From: Helicobacter_D ganmani
GTDB taxonomy: Bacteria > Campylobacterota > Campylobacteria > Campylobacterales > Helicobacteraceae
DNA length: 7,531 nt
Direction: 5' to 3' (one strand)
Assembly: GCF_965138225.1 (NCBI RefSeq)
Contig: NZ_CBCSAX010000032.1
Both the position numbers and the translations under genes were made by a program. The notes beneath the pieces are model-generated. The model was not told the DNA's origin, ran no database searches, and saw only the letters and a program-made list of their open reading frames with translations. This document shows, piece after piece, positions 1 through 5,735 of this stretch. Numbering within the stretch: position 1 is the stretch's first letter; every line of letters begins with the position of its first letter.

Positions 1-1
1 A

Positions 2-175
2 TCCTATACAGATTACAAGCAAGCTTTAAAAGAAAAAGAATGCTTTACTTATAAATTAGGTAAAGCACTCATTACTGCTAATTCTGTGCNGGGGGGGGGG
101 CGAATCTTTGCTTATCTTGCCTTTTTTCAAGAAGTGCGTAAGTTAAAGAAAGAGTTTAGGGGGAAAAGGAAATGA
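2..175 (+). CDS. C-terminal end of an unidentified surface-polysaccharide protein, possibly a glycosyltransferase, containing a poly-G tract
   Basis: Only the last 57 codons are visible, open from base 2 to a TGA at 173-175. Visible residues include TYKLGKALI (bases 47-73), a Gly run encoded by the poly-G tract, then RIFAYLAFF and a strongly basic end (RKLKKEFRGKRK). A YKLG-x-A-x-I segment followed by an aromatic stretch and basic residues also ends the gene at 6458-7531, and I recall it at the C-termini of several Campylobacter capsule and LOS transferases, so a surface-glycan role is inferred from this tail and the context only. The catalytic part lies outside the window. With the tract as written (N plus ten G) the frame is open. 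One extra G gives a tail ending at TAA 139-141, and one fewer gives a tail ending at TAA 144-146. The gene is likely phase-variable at its C-terminus. Confidence 0.6.
   Translation, partial: SYTDYKQALKEKECFTYKLGKALITANSVXGGGRIFAYLAFFQEVRKLKKEFRGKRK
90..100 (+). repeat. Poly-G tract (N plus 10 G), probable phase-variation site
   Basis: Ten consecutive G at 91-100 are preceded by an undetermined base at 90 that is probably an eleventh G. The tract is inside the coding frame 2-175, about 28 codons before the stop. Poly-G runs of 8 or more in Campylobacterota change length by slipped-strand mispairing. Here a change would replace the basic C-terminal tail, not truncate the whole protein. The N may reflect mixed lengths in the sequenced population or simply poor base calling. 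Confidence 0.85.
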
Positions 176-289
176 GATTCCATCGCAAACACTTTGGTAA
201 GGCTTTAGATTCTGGATTGCCACGAATCGCAAGTGATTCTTGCAATGATAGAGTGTGTGTCAAGATTAAAATTATATTAAGGAGATGCA
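176..289. other. Intergenic leader upstream of the heptose gene block
   Basis: There are 114 bases between the stop of the upstream gene and the epimerase start. The stretch contains the imperfect hairpin at 216-246 and ends in a good Shine-Dalgarno AAGGAG (279-284), five bases before ATG 290. A weak extended -10-like string (TG at 246-247, then TAGAGT at 249-254) is the best promoter candidate I see, but it lacks a convincing -35 and overlaps the hairpin. No intrinsic terminator is visible because the hairpin is not followed by a T run. The seven-gene block may therefore be read through from upstream. Confidence 0.4.
216..246. repeat. Imperfect palindrome, resembling a small dispersed repeat
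   Basis: ATTGC (216-220) pairs with GCAAT (242-246), and GAATC (224-228) pairs with GATTC (235-239). They are separated by a 3-base/2-base internal loop (CAC/TT) and a 6-base apical loop. The flanks (GATTCTGG before, GATAGAGTG after) resemble the short 'CTGGATTGCCACG...GCAATGA' dispersed units that I recall being scattered between genes in some Helicobacter and other bacterial genomes. Whether it is repeated elsewhere in this genome cannot be seen here. Confidence 0.4.
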
Positions 290-832
290 ATGGCAATGGA
301 ATTTGACATTCAAGAAAGCACAAAAATAAAAGGTGTTTATATTATCACACCCAATAAGTTTAAAGATTTAAGAGGCGAGATTTGGACGGGTTTTACGCAG
401 GAGCATTTAGGGAATCTTGTGCCAAAAGGCTTGCAATTTAAACACGATAAATTCATCAATTCTCATTTGAATGTCTTGCGTGGAATCCACGGAGATATTA
501 AAACTTACAAGCTTGTAACTTGTGTGTATGGAGAGATTCAGCAAGTAGTGGTGGATTGCAGAAAGGATAGTCCAACTTATCTAAAGTGGGAGAGTTGGGG
601 GATTTCTCCACAGAATCAAAAACTCATTTTGCTTCCACCCAATATGGGAAATGCACATTGCGTTTTATCTAAAGAAGCGGTGTATTATTACAAACTTGCC
701 TATGAGGGCGAATATTTAGATGCACCTGACCAATTTACTTACGCGTGGAATGATGAGAGAATCGGTGTAGATTGGAAAGTCAAGAATCCTATTTTGTCGC
801 AGAGAGACATTCTAGCGGCAAAAGGAAACTAA
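290..832 (+). CDS. RmlC-like GDP-4-keto-6-deoxy-heptose 3,5-epimerase (MlghB/DdahB type)
   Basis: This cytosolic cupin epimerase of 180 residues has the usual length for the family. It belongs with the dTDP-4-dehydrorhamnose 3,5-epimerase (RmlC) fold but matches, as I remember it, the C. jejuni Cj1430 (MlghB) / DdahB group, which inverts C3 and/or C5 of GDP-4-keto-6-deoxy-heptose. Visible features are the RGIHGD motif (64-69) with catalytic-base candidate His67, Lys74, and the general-acid candidate Tyr134 in YYYK. The end of the cupin carries AWNDERIGVDW (152-162), equivalent to the W-D-D-P-x-I-x-I-x-W signature of RmlC. ATG 290 is preceded by AAGGAG (279-284); an ATG two codons in is spaced less well. 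Only 0 bases separate it from the next gene. Whether it acts at C3 alone or at C3 and C5 cannot be told from these residues. Confidence 0.9.
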   Translation: MAMEFDIQESTKIKGVYIITPNKFKDLRGEIWTGFTQEHLGNLVPKGLQFKHDKFINSHLNVLRGIHGDIKTYKLVTCVYGEIQQVVVDCRKDSPTYLKWESWGISPQNQKLILLPPNMGNAHCVLSKEAVYYYKLAYEGEYLDAPDQFTYAWNDERIGVDWKVKNPILSQRDILAAKGN

Positions 833-1888
833 ATGCAAAAAGATTCTAAGATTTATATTGCTGGGCATAGAGGCACAGCGGGAAGTGCTTTAGTGGAGGT
901 TTTGGAGCAAAGGGGCTTTAAGAATCTTATCACAAGAACGCATCAAGAGCTCGATTTGAGCAATCAAGAGGCGGTGGAGGAGTTTTTTAAAAAAGAAAAG
1001 CCCGAGTATGTGTTTTTGTGTGCGGTGTTGCCTTGTGGAGCGGCGAATGTTGCGCAGAGGGCGGATTTTTTGTATGTTAATACAATGATACAAAACAACA
1101 TTATCCATAGCTCTTATTTGAATGGCGTCAAAAAGCTAATTTGCTATGGTTCAGGCTATATGTATCCAGAAAATGCAAAGAATCCTTTAAAAGAAGAATA
1201 TCTTTTTAATGGTGAGCTTGAATGGGGGGCGACTTCCTTTGGAGTGGCAAAGCTTTCAGGGGCTTTGCTTTGCGAATCGTATAATCTCCAATATGGCACG
1301 AATTTCTTATGCCTTGCACTCAATAACCTCTATGGCACAAGGGCGAATTTTGATTTTGCCAAATCAAGAGTTTTGCCTGCATTGTTGCGCAAGTTTCACT
1401 TGGCTAGGCTTTTGGAGCTAGGGGAGCAAAAGGCACTTTGTGAGGATATAGGTGTAAAAAGCTTACAAGAGGCAGAGGAGTTTTGCTTAAAGTTTGGAAT
1501 CTCAAAGGCAAGTGTAGAGATTTGGGGAAGTGGCAAAGTGAGGCGCGAGTTTTTGCATAGTTTTGATTTAGCCGATGCAAGTATTTTTGTAATGCAAAAT
1601 GTAGATTTTAAAGACTTGCATAAGGGTGAAAAATTCATCAAAAACACGCATATTAATGTTGGTACAGGCGTGGATTATGCGATTAAAGAAGTAGCATTAA
1701 TGATAAAAGAAATCGTAGGCTTTAAGGGTGAATCGAGATTTAATACAGAGAAGCCTGATAGCACAATGGATAGATTAATGGATATTTCTAAAATCAAAAG
1801 TTTAGGGTGGAATCCCAAAATACAACTTAAAGAGGGAGTTCAAATGATGTATAAATGGTATAAAGAGTGCGGGGGGGGGGGCTTTTAG
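833..1888 (+). CDS. GDP-4-keto-6-deoxy-heptose C4 reductase of the MlghC/DdahC type, GDP-fucose-synthase-like, catalytically altered
   Basis: This short-chain dehydrogenase/reductase of 351 residues is related to GDP-L-fucose synthase (Fcl/WcaG). The Rossmann motif AGHRGTAG (10-17) carries Gly11, Gly14 and Gly17. Ser107 and Lys140 of the catalytic set are present. The E. coli Fcl residues Cys109, Tyr136 and His179 align with Tyr109, Phe136 (SFGVAK) and Arg179, and the Fcl segment RVGGIIANN is replaced by VLPCGAANVAQ (65-75). These changes fit what I recall of C. jejuni Cj1428 (MlghC), a C4 reductase that leaves epimerisation to a separate enzyme, here the adjacent epimerase. Loss of the usual SDR tyrosine is striking, so proton donation must come from another group or activity may be lost. 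ATG follows the previous TAA directly, with AAGGA at 822-826. The C-terminus ends in a poly-G-encoded Gly4-Phe and is probably phase-variable. Confidence 0.85.
   Translation: MQKDSKIYIAGHRGTAGSALVEVLEQRGFKNLITRTHQELDLSNQEAVEEFFKKEKPEYVFLCAVLPCGAANVAQRADFLYVNTMIQNNIIHSSYLNGVKKLICYGSGYMYPENAKNPLKEEYLFNGELEWGATSFGVAKLSGALLCESYNLQYGTNFLCLALNNLYGTRANFDFAKSRVLPALLRKFHLARLLELGEQKALCEDIGVKSLQEAEEFCLKFGISKASVEIWGSGKVRREFLHSFDLADASIFVMQNVDFKDLHKGEKFIKNTHINVGTGVDYAIKEVALMIKEIVGFKGESRFNTEKPDSTMDRLMDISKIKSLGWNPKIQLKEGVQMMYKWYKECGGGGF
1871..1881 (+). repeat. Poly-G tract (11 G) at the 3' end of the first reductase gene
   Basis: Eleven uninterrupted G encode Gly347-Gly350, just before the TAG at 1886-1888. 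With 11 G the protein is 351 residues. With 10 G it would end in AFR at TGA 1890-1892 (352 residues). With 12 G it would gain a 46-residue extension ending at TAA 2020-2022 (396 residues). The catalytic domain is complete in every state, so slippage changes the tail and the place where ribosomes stop relative to the next gene, not the core enzyme. Confidence 0.9.
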
Positions 1889-2022
1889 ATGATAAATCCT
1901 TTGCCCTTGCAAGAGTTGGCACTACGAAAGCCTGTATTACAAGATTTGGAATCGCAAATGTTTGTGCTAGGGATTCTACAAATGCTCATAATTATAGAGC
2001 TTTGGAGGTGTGCTGTGCGTAA
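1882..2022 (+). other. Alternative-frame extension of the first reductase, reached with 9 or 12 G
   Basis: In the frame entered after a one-base insertion (or two-base deletion) in the poly-G tract, 46 codons stay open from LLDDKSF to ALEVCCA, ending at TAA 2020-2022. The codons look ordinary and the peptide is hydrophilic (it includes ARDSTNAHNYR). The competing frame, which could start at ATG 1889, encodes a hydrophobic and less protein-like stretch. The stop overlaps the GTG start at 2015 of the next gene, an arrangement suited to translational coupling. I do not recognise the extension, which may be a genuine alternative tail or a relic of an adjoining gene. Confidence 0.35.
2004..2008 (+). 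promoter_or_regulatory. Ribosome binding site deciding the GTG start of the second reductase
   Basis: GGAGG (2004-2008) stands six bases before GTG 2015-2017, close to ideal spacing. From there the protein begins MRKDSKIYIAGHKG, colinear with MQKDSKIYIAGHRG of the neighbouring paralog. The in-frame ATG at 1889 would add 42 residues with no counterpart in the family and has no Shine-Dalgarno of its own, only the adjacent TAG stop of the previous gene. Confidence 0.75.
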
Positions 2023-3073
2023 GGATTCTAAAATTTATATCGCAGGGCATAAGGGTTTGACAGGCAGTGCAATCCTTGAAAATCTTAAACAAAAAGGTTA
2101 CCAAAACTTTGTTTTAAGAACGCACAAAGAGTTGGATTTGACAAGACAAAGGGAAGTAGAGGAGTTTTTTAAAAAAGAGAAACCAGAATATGTGTTTTTG
2201 TGCGCTGCAAGAGTGGGCGGGATTATCGCAAACAATACTTATAGAGCAAATTTTATTTATGAAAACTTGATGATTCAAAATAATGTAATCCATAGTGCCT
2301 ATTTAAGCGGAGTTCAAAAGCTTTTATTTTTAGGCACGACTTGTATTTATCCCAAAAATTCTCCCCAACCCATCAAAGAGGAATATTTACTCACAAGTGA
2401 GTTAGAATACACCAATGAGCCTTATGCAATCGCAAAAATTGCAGGACTTAAAATGTGTGAGGCTTATAATCTGCAATATGGTACGAATTTCATCGGTGTA
2501 ATGCCCACAGGAATTTATGGCGCAAACGATAATTTTAATTTAGAAAATTGCCATGTTTTGCCCGCATTTATCCGTAAAATGCACTTGGCAAAGCTTTTGA
2601 GTGAGAATAAAGAACAAGCACTTATTACAGCCACAAATGTTGCAAACTTTAATCAAGCAAAAGAATATTGCGCAAGATTTGGAATCTTTGACAATAAAGT
2701 GGAGATTTGGGGAAGCGGTAATCCAAGACGAGAGTTTTTACACAATACAGATATGGCAGACGCTTGTGTATTTGTAATGGAAAATGTGGATTTTAAGGAT
2801 TTACACAACAATGAAAAAGAAATCAAAAATACACATATCAATATAGGTTATGGAAGTGATGTTTCTATCAGAGAGTTAGCAGAACTGATTGCAAAGATTG
2901 TCGGCTTTAAGGGTGAATTTTTCTTTGATACTTCTAAGCCCGATGGAACATTTAGAAAATTACCCGATTGTTCTAAACTAGAGAATTTCGGGTGGAAGTA
3001 TCAAATCAGCTTAGAATCTGGAATCTCAATGCTTTATGATTGGTATTTGAAGCAAAATGCAATCAGACAATGA
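2015..3073 (+). CDS. GDP-fucose-synthase-like epimerase/reductase (WcaG/Fcl family) with intact catalytic residues
   Basis: From GTG 2015 this is a 352-residue SDR enzyme. The open frame extends back to ATG 1889, which would give 394 residues. The Rossmann motif is AGHKGLTG (10-17). The segment RVGGIIANNTYRANF and the catalytic residues of GDP-L-fucose synthase are all kept: Thr108 (for Ser107), Cys110 in TTCIYP, Tyr137 and Lys141 in YAIAK, and His180 in ENCHVLP. It should therefore be able to reduce C4, and probably to epimerise C3/C5, of a GDP-4-keto-6-deoxy sugar. In this operon the substrate is likely the heptose made by the neighbouring dehydratase, although GDP-4-keto-6-deoxy-mannose cannot be excluded. 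It is a tandem paralog of the preceding gene, about 70% identical over the first 64 residues by hand alignment. A 19-base gap follows. Confidence 0.85.
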   Translation: MRKDSKIYIAGHKGLTGSAILENLKQKGYQNFVLRTHKELDLTRQREVEEFFKKEKPEYVFLCAARVGGIIANNTYRANFIYENLMIQNNVIHSAYLSGVQKLLFLGTTCIYPKNSPQPIKEEYLLTSELEYTNEPYAIAKIAGLKMCEAYNLQYGTNFIGVMPTGIYGANDNFNLENCHVLPAFIRKMHLAKLLSENKEQALITATNVANFNQAKEYCARFGIFDNKVEIWGSGNPRREFLHNTDMADACVFVMENVDFKDLHNNEKEIKNTHINIGYGSDVSIRELAELIAKIVGFKGEFFFDTSKPDGTFRKLPDCSKLENFGWKYQISLESGISMLYDWYLKQNAIRQ

Positions 3074-3092
3074 TGATTTTTAAGGAGTAATA

Positions 3093-4124
3093 ATGAAAAA
3101 ACAAGTGCTTATTACAGGATTTACAGGGCAAGTTGGTTCGCAAATGGCGGATTTCTTGCTAGAGAATACCGACTATGAAATTATCGGTTTAATGCGTTGG
3201 CAAGAGAGTATGGAGAATATCTATCATCTAAGCGATAGGATTAACAAAAAAGATAGAATCAGCGTATTTTACGCGGATTTGAATGATTATTCTAGTTTGC
3301 AGAAGCTTTTTGAAAGCAAGAAGCCTGATTTTATTTTTCATTTAGCGGCACAAAGTTTTCCTAAAACTTCGTTTGAGATTCCACTTGAGACTTTGCAAAC
3401 AAACATTATCGGCACAGCGAATATCCTAGAAAATATTAGAATCTTAAAGCAAAAAGAAGATTATGACCCAGTGGTGCATATTTGCTCTTCAAGTGAGGTT
3501 TATGGTAGGGCGAAAGTTAGCGTGCGCCTTAATGAGGAAACACCATTTCACGGGGCGAGCCCTTATAGTATTAGCAAAATCGGCACAGATTATTTGGGGA
3601 GATTCTATGGAGAAGCTTATGGAATCCGCACCTTTGTAACGCGTATGGGGACGCATAGCGGTCCAAGACGCAGTGATGTGTTTTTTGAAAGCACAGTAGC
3701 AAAGCAAATTGCACTGATTGAAGCAGGCTATCAAGAGCCAATTATCAAGGTAGGGAATCTTGAGAGCACACGCACTTTTCAAGATTGCAGAGACGCGATT
3801 CGGGCGTATTATCTCTTGAGTTTGGCAAGCGAAAAGGGCAAAGTGCCTTATGGAGAGGCTTTTAATATCGCAGGAGAAGAAGCCTTTAAATTGCCTGAAG
3901 TGATTGAGATTCTTTTGAGCTTTAGCACAAGGAAAGATATTCAAGTGCAAGCAGATAGTGAGAGATTTCGCCCAATTGACGCAGATTATCAAATGTTTGA
4001 TAATACAAAAATCAAAAGTTTTATTGATTGGAAGCCCGAGATTCCAGCTAGGAAAATGTTTGAAGATTTATTGAATCATTGGAGAAAGGAAATCTCTAGT
4101 GGCAGAATCCCATTAAATAGGTAA
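3093..4124 (+). CDS. ddahA: GDP-D-glycero-alpha-D-manno-heptose 4,6-dehydratase (DdahA/DmhA/WcbK family)
   Basis: This NAD(P)-dependent SDR enzyme of 343 residues is in the GDP-mannose 4,6-dehydratase family. It oxidises C4 and removes the C6 hydroxyl, giving GDP-4-keto-6-deoxy-lyxo-heptose. The nucleotide motif is TGFTGQVG (8-15: Gly9, Gly12, Gly15). The catalytic set is Ser133, Glu135 in SSSEVYG and Tyr158/Lys162 in YSISK, matching Thr132, Glu134, Tyr156 and Lys160 of E. coli Gmd. The sequence closely follows what I remember of the C. jejuni 81-176 dehydratase DdahA along its whole length, including the terminus GRIPLNR, and differs from true Gmd. The flanking hddA, gmhA and hddC genes support a heptose substrate over mannose. 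AAGGAG (3082-3087) lies five bases before ATG 3093, and hddA follows after four bases. A gmd label would be the main mis-annotation risk. Confidence 0.9.
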   Translation: MKKQVLITGFTGQVGSQMADFLLENTDYEIIGLMRWQESMENIYHLSDRINKKDRISVFYADLNDYSSLQKLFESKKPDFIFHLAAQSFPKTSFEIPLETLQTNIIGTANILENIRILKQKEDYDPVVHICSSSEVYGRAKVSVRLNEETPFHGASPYSISKIGTDYLGRFYGEAYGIRTFVTRMGTHSGPRRSDVFFESTVAKQIALIEAGYQEPIIKVGNLESTRTFQDCRDAIRAYYLLSLASEKGKVPYGEAFNIAGEEAFKLPEVIEILLSFSTRKDIQVQADSERFRPIDADYQMFDNTKIKSFIDWKPEIPARKMFEDLLNHWRKEISSGRIPLNR

Positions 4125-4128
4125 AAAG

Positions 4129-5148
4129 ATGAAAATCATCAGAAGTATGACGCCTTTGAGGCTTGGGCTTGCAGGGGGAGGGACAGACATTAATCTGTAT
4201 TGTGATAAATACACAGGATTTGTGCTGAATGCGACGATTTCAAAATATATTCATTGCACACTTAAGGTTACAGACAATAGCAGAATTACATTTGTTTCTC
4301 CCGATACAAATGCAAGAAGTGAATGTAAGAGTGCAGAAGTTTTAGAGCTTGATGGGGAAATGGATATTTATAAAAGCATTTACAATCGCCTTGTGAAAGA
4401 TTTTATCCATAAACCGCTAAGTTTTGAGCTTACAACTTATTCTGATGTGCCAAGTGGGAGCGGGCTTGGAGGAAGCTCTACTTTGGTAGTAGGTGTTATC
4501 AAGACTTTTGTGGAATGGCTGCATTTACCGCTAGGAGAATACGACATTGCTAAACTTGCCTATGAAATAGAAAGAGAGGATTTGGGGATTGTTGGCGGAG
4601 CGCAAGACCAATATGCTGCAACTTTTGGTGGGTTTAACTTTATGGAGTTTTACGCCGATAAACGCGTGATTGTCAATCCTTTGCGGATAAAAAATTGGAT
4701 TATGAGTGAATTAGAAGAACAAATTGTGCTTTATTTTACAAACATCACGCGAGAAGCAAAAGATATAGAGGAGCATAAAAAGGGAAAACTTGGAGATGAA
4801 AAATCTCTCGCGGCAATGCACGCTATTAAACAAGACGCAAGCAATATGAAAGAAGCTTTGCTTAAAGGGGATTTTAAATCTCTAGCTAAGATATTAGGTA
4901 AGTCTTGGCAAAGCAAGAAAATTATTTCTGAAATTGTCAGTAATGATGAGTTAGATAGAATCTACAATTTGGCTATTGATAATGGAGCTTATAGCGGTAA
5001 AACAAGCGGAGCTGGGGCAGGAGGGTTTATGTTTTTTATGGTAGATCCTACTAAGAAATACGAATTAATTAAACTGCTAAATCAAGAGCAAGGCTATGTT
5101 GAAGAGTTTAATTTTACTAAAGAGGGAGCAAAATCTTGGATAGTTTAG
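4129..5148 (+). CDS. hddA: D-glycero-alpha-D-manno-heptose 7-phosphate kinase (GHMP kinase)
   Basis: HddA phosphorylates D-glycero-D-manno-heptose 7-phosphate at C1 with ATP, giving the alpha-1,7-bisphosphate and so directing the sugar to the GDP pathway, not the ADP pathway. The 339-residue protein has all three GHMP motifs: an N-terminal PLRLGLAGGGTDI (9-21), the ATP loop PSGSGLGGSS (108-117), and a C-terminal KTSGAGAGG (291-299). The segment GGAQDQYAATFGG (156-168) holds the probable catalytic Asp160. The length is normal for the family. Four bases separate it from the dehydratase stop, and its 3' end overlaps gmhA by 13 bases, so translation of the pair is probably coupled. The combination with gmhA and hddC makes the assignment firm. 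Confidence 0.95.
   Translation: MKIIRSMTPLRLGLAGGGTDINLYCDKYTGFVLNATISKYIHCTLKVTDNSRITFVSPDTNARSECKSAEVLELDGEMDIYKSIYNRLVKDFIHKPLSFELTTYSDVPSGSGLGGSSTLVVGVIKTFVEWLHLPLGEYDIAKLAYEIEREDLGIVGGAQDQYAATFGGFNFMEFYADKRVIVNPLRIKNWIMSELEEQIVLYFTNITREAKDIEEHKKGKLGDEKSLAAMHAIKQDASNMKEALLKGDFKSLAKILGKSWQSKKIISEIVSNDELDRIYNLAIDNGAYSGKTSGAGAGGFMFFMVDPTKKYELIKLLNQEQGYVEEFNFTKEGAKSWIV
5122..5128 (+). promoter_or_regulatory. Ribosome binding site for the TTG start of gmhA
   Basis: GAGGGAG at 5122-5128 lies inside hddA, seven bases before TTG 5136-5138. Starting there gives MDSLEVYVKN, which matches the usual N-terminal length of GmhA; the frame has no ATG upstream of the conserved N-terminal helix at a better position. 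The site explains the 13-base overlap with hddA. Confidence 0.7.
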
Positions 5149-5735
5149 AAGTCTATGTAAAAAATCAAATCGCAGATTCCATTGCAACAAAACAAAAAAT
5201 TTTGGGTAACGAATCTTTATTGCAACAAATTAAGCAGGCGGGATTAAAATGTATAGAAGTTTATAAAAATGGAAATAAAACCCTTATAGCAGGAAATGGC
5301 GGAAGCGCAGCAGATGCGCAACATATTGCGGGAGAATTTGTGAGTAGATTTTATTTTGATAGACCAGGGATTCCTTCTATCGCATTGACGACAGATACTA
5401 GCATACTCACTGCCATAGGGAATGATTATGGCTATGAAAAGATTTTTGCAAGGCAACTAGAAGCAAATGGCGTCAAAGGAGATTTGTTTATTGGAATCTC
5501 TACAAGTGGGAATAGTAAAAATATCTTAGAAGCCTTAAAGGTTTGCAAAAATAAGGGAATTTTTAGTGTGGGATTGAGCGGGGAAAGTGGAGGAGCTATG
5601 CAAGAGCTTTGCGATATTTGTATTAAAGTGCCATCAAATACGACACCGCGCATTCAAGAATCCCATATTCTCATCGGACATATTCTCTGCGCCATTGTAG
5701 AGGAGCAACTCTTTGGCAAAGGATTTACAAATTAA
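5136..5735 (+). CDS. gmhA: Sedoheptulose 7-phosphate isomerase
   Basis: GmhA converts sedoheptulose 7-phosphate to D-glycero-D-manno-heptose 7-phosphate, the entry step of the pathway. The 199-residue protein is a SIS-domain (sugar isomerase) enzyme, normally a cytosolic tetramer. Visible features are the phosphate-binding loop GNGGSAADAQH (53-63), the second loop STSGNSKN (122-129), and zinc/catalytic residues His63, Glu67, Gln174 and His182, corresponding to His61, Glu65, Gln172 and His180 of E. coli GmhA. It starts at TTG inside the end of hddA and its TAA overlaps the ATG of hddC by one base. Its clustering here, as with C. jejuni GmhA2 (Cj1424), suggests a copy dedicated to capsule heptose; a second gmhA for LOS core heptose may exist elsewhere in the genome. 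Confidence 0.95.
   Translation: MDSLEVYVKNQIADSIATKQKILGNESLLQQIKQAGLKCIEVYKNGNKTLIAGNGGSAADAQHIAGEFVSRFYFDRPGIPSIALTTDTSILTAIGNDYGYEKIFARQLEANGVKGDLFIGISTSGNSKNILEALKVCKNKGIFSVGLSGESGGAMQELCDICIKVPSNTTPRIQESHILIGHILCAIVEEQLFGKGFTN

Noticed and set aside
246..254. TG-A-TAGAGT as an extended -10 promoter for the epimerase
   Set aside because: Only four of six -10 positions match, it overlaps the hairpin, and there is no supporting upstream element.
172..306. A 44-codon open frame starting at an ATGA overlap with the first gene's stop
   Set aside because: The ribosome-site-like AAGGA is only one base from the ATG, the frame runs through the hairpin and into the epimerase start in another frame, and the peptide resembles the spurious translations typical of dispersed repeats.
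1224..1229. A six-G run just upstream of the Phe136 codon in the first reductase
   Set aside because: Six G is below the length at which phase variation is usually seen, and the frame is intact on both sides.
3073..3093. The classic GDP-L-fucose pathway (gmd plus fcl) as the explanation of the dehydratase and second reductase
   Set aside because: The dehydratase follows the heptose-specific DdahA type as I remember it, and hddA, gmhA, hddC and the epimerase in the same block have no role in GDP-fucose synthesis.
3489..3992. A 167-codon open frame on the minus strand inside the dehydratase gene
   Set aside because: It lies wholly opposite a well-conserved catalytic region of a recognised enzyme, its translation is low-complexity with no recognisable domain, and no ribosome site or spacing supports it.
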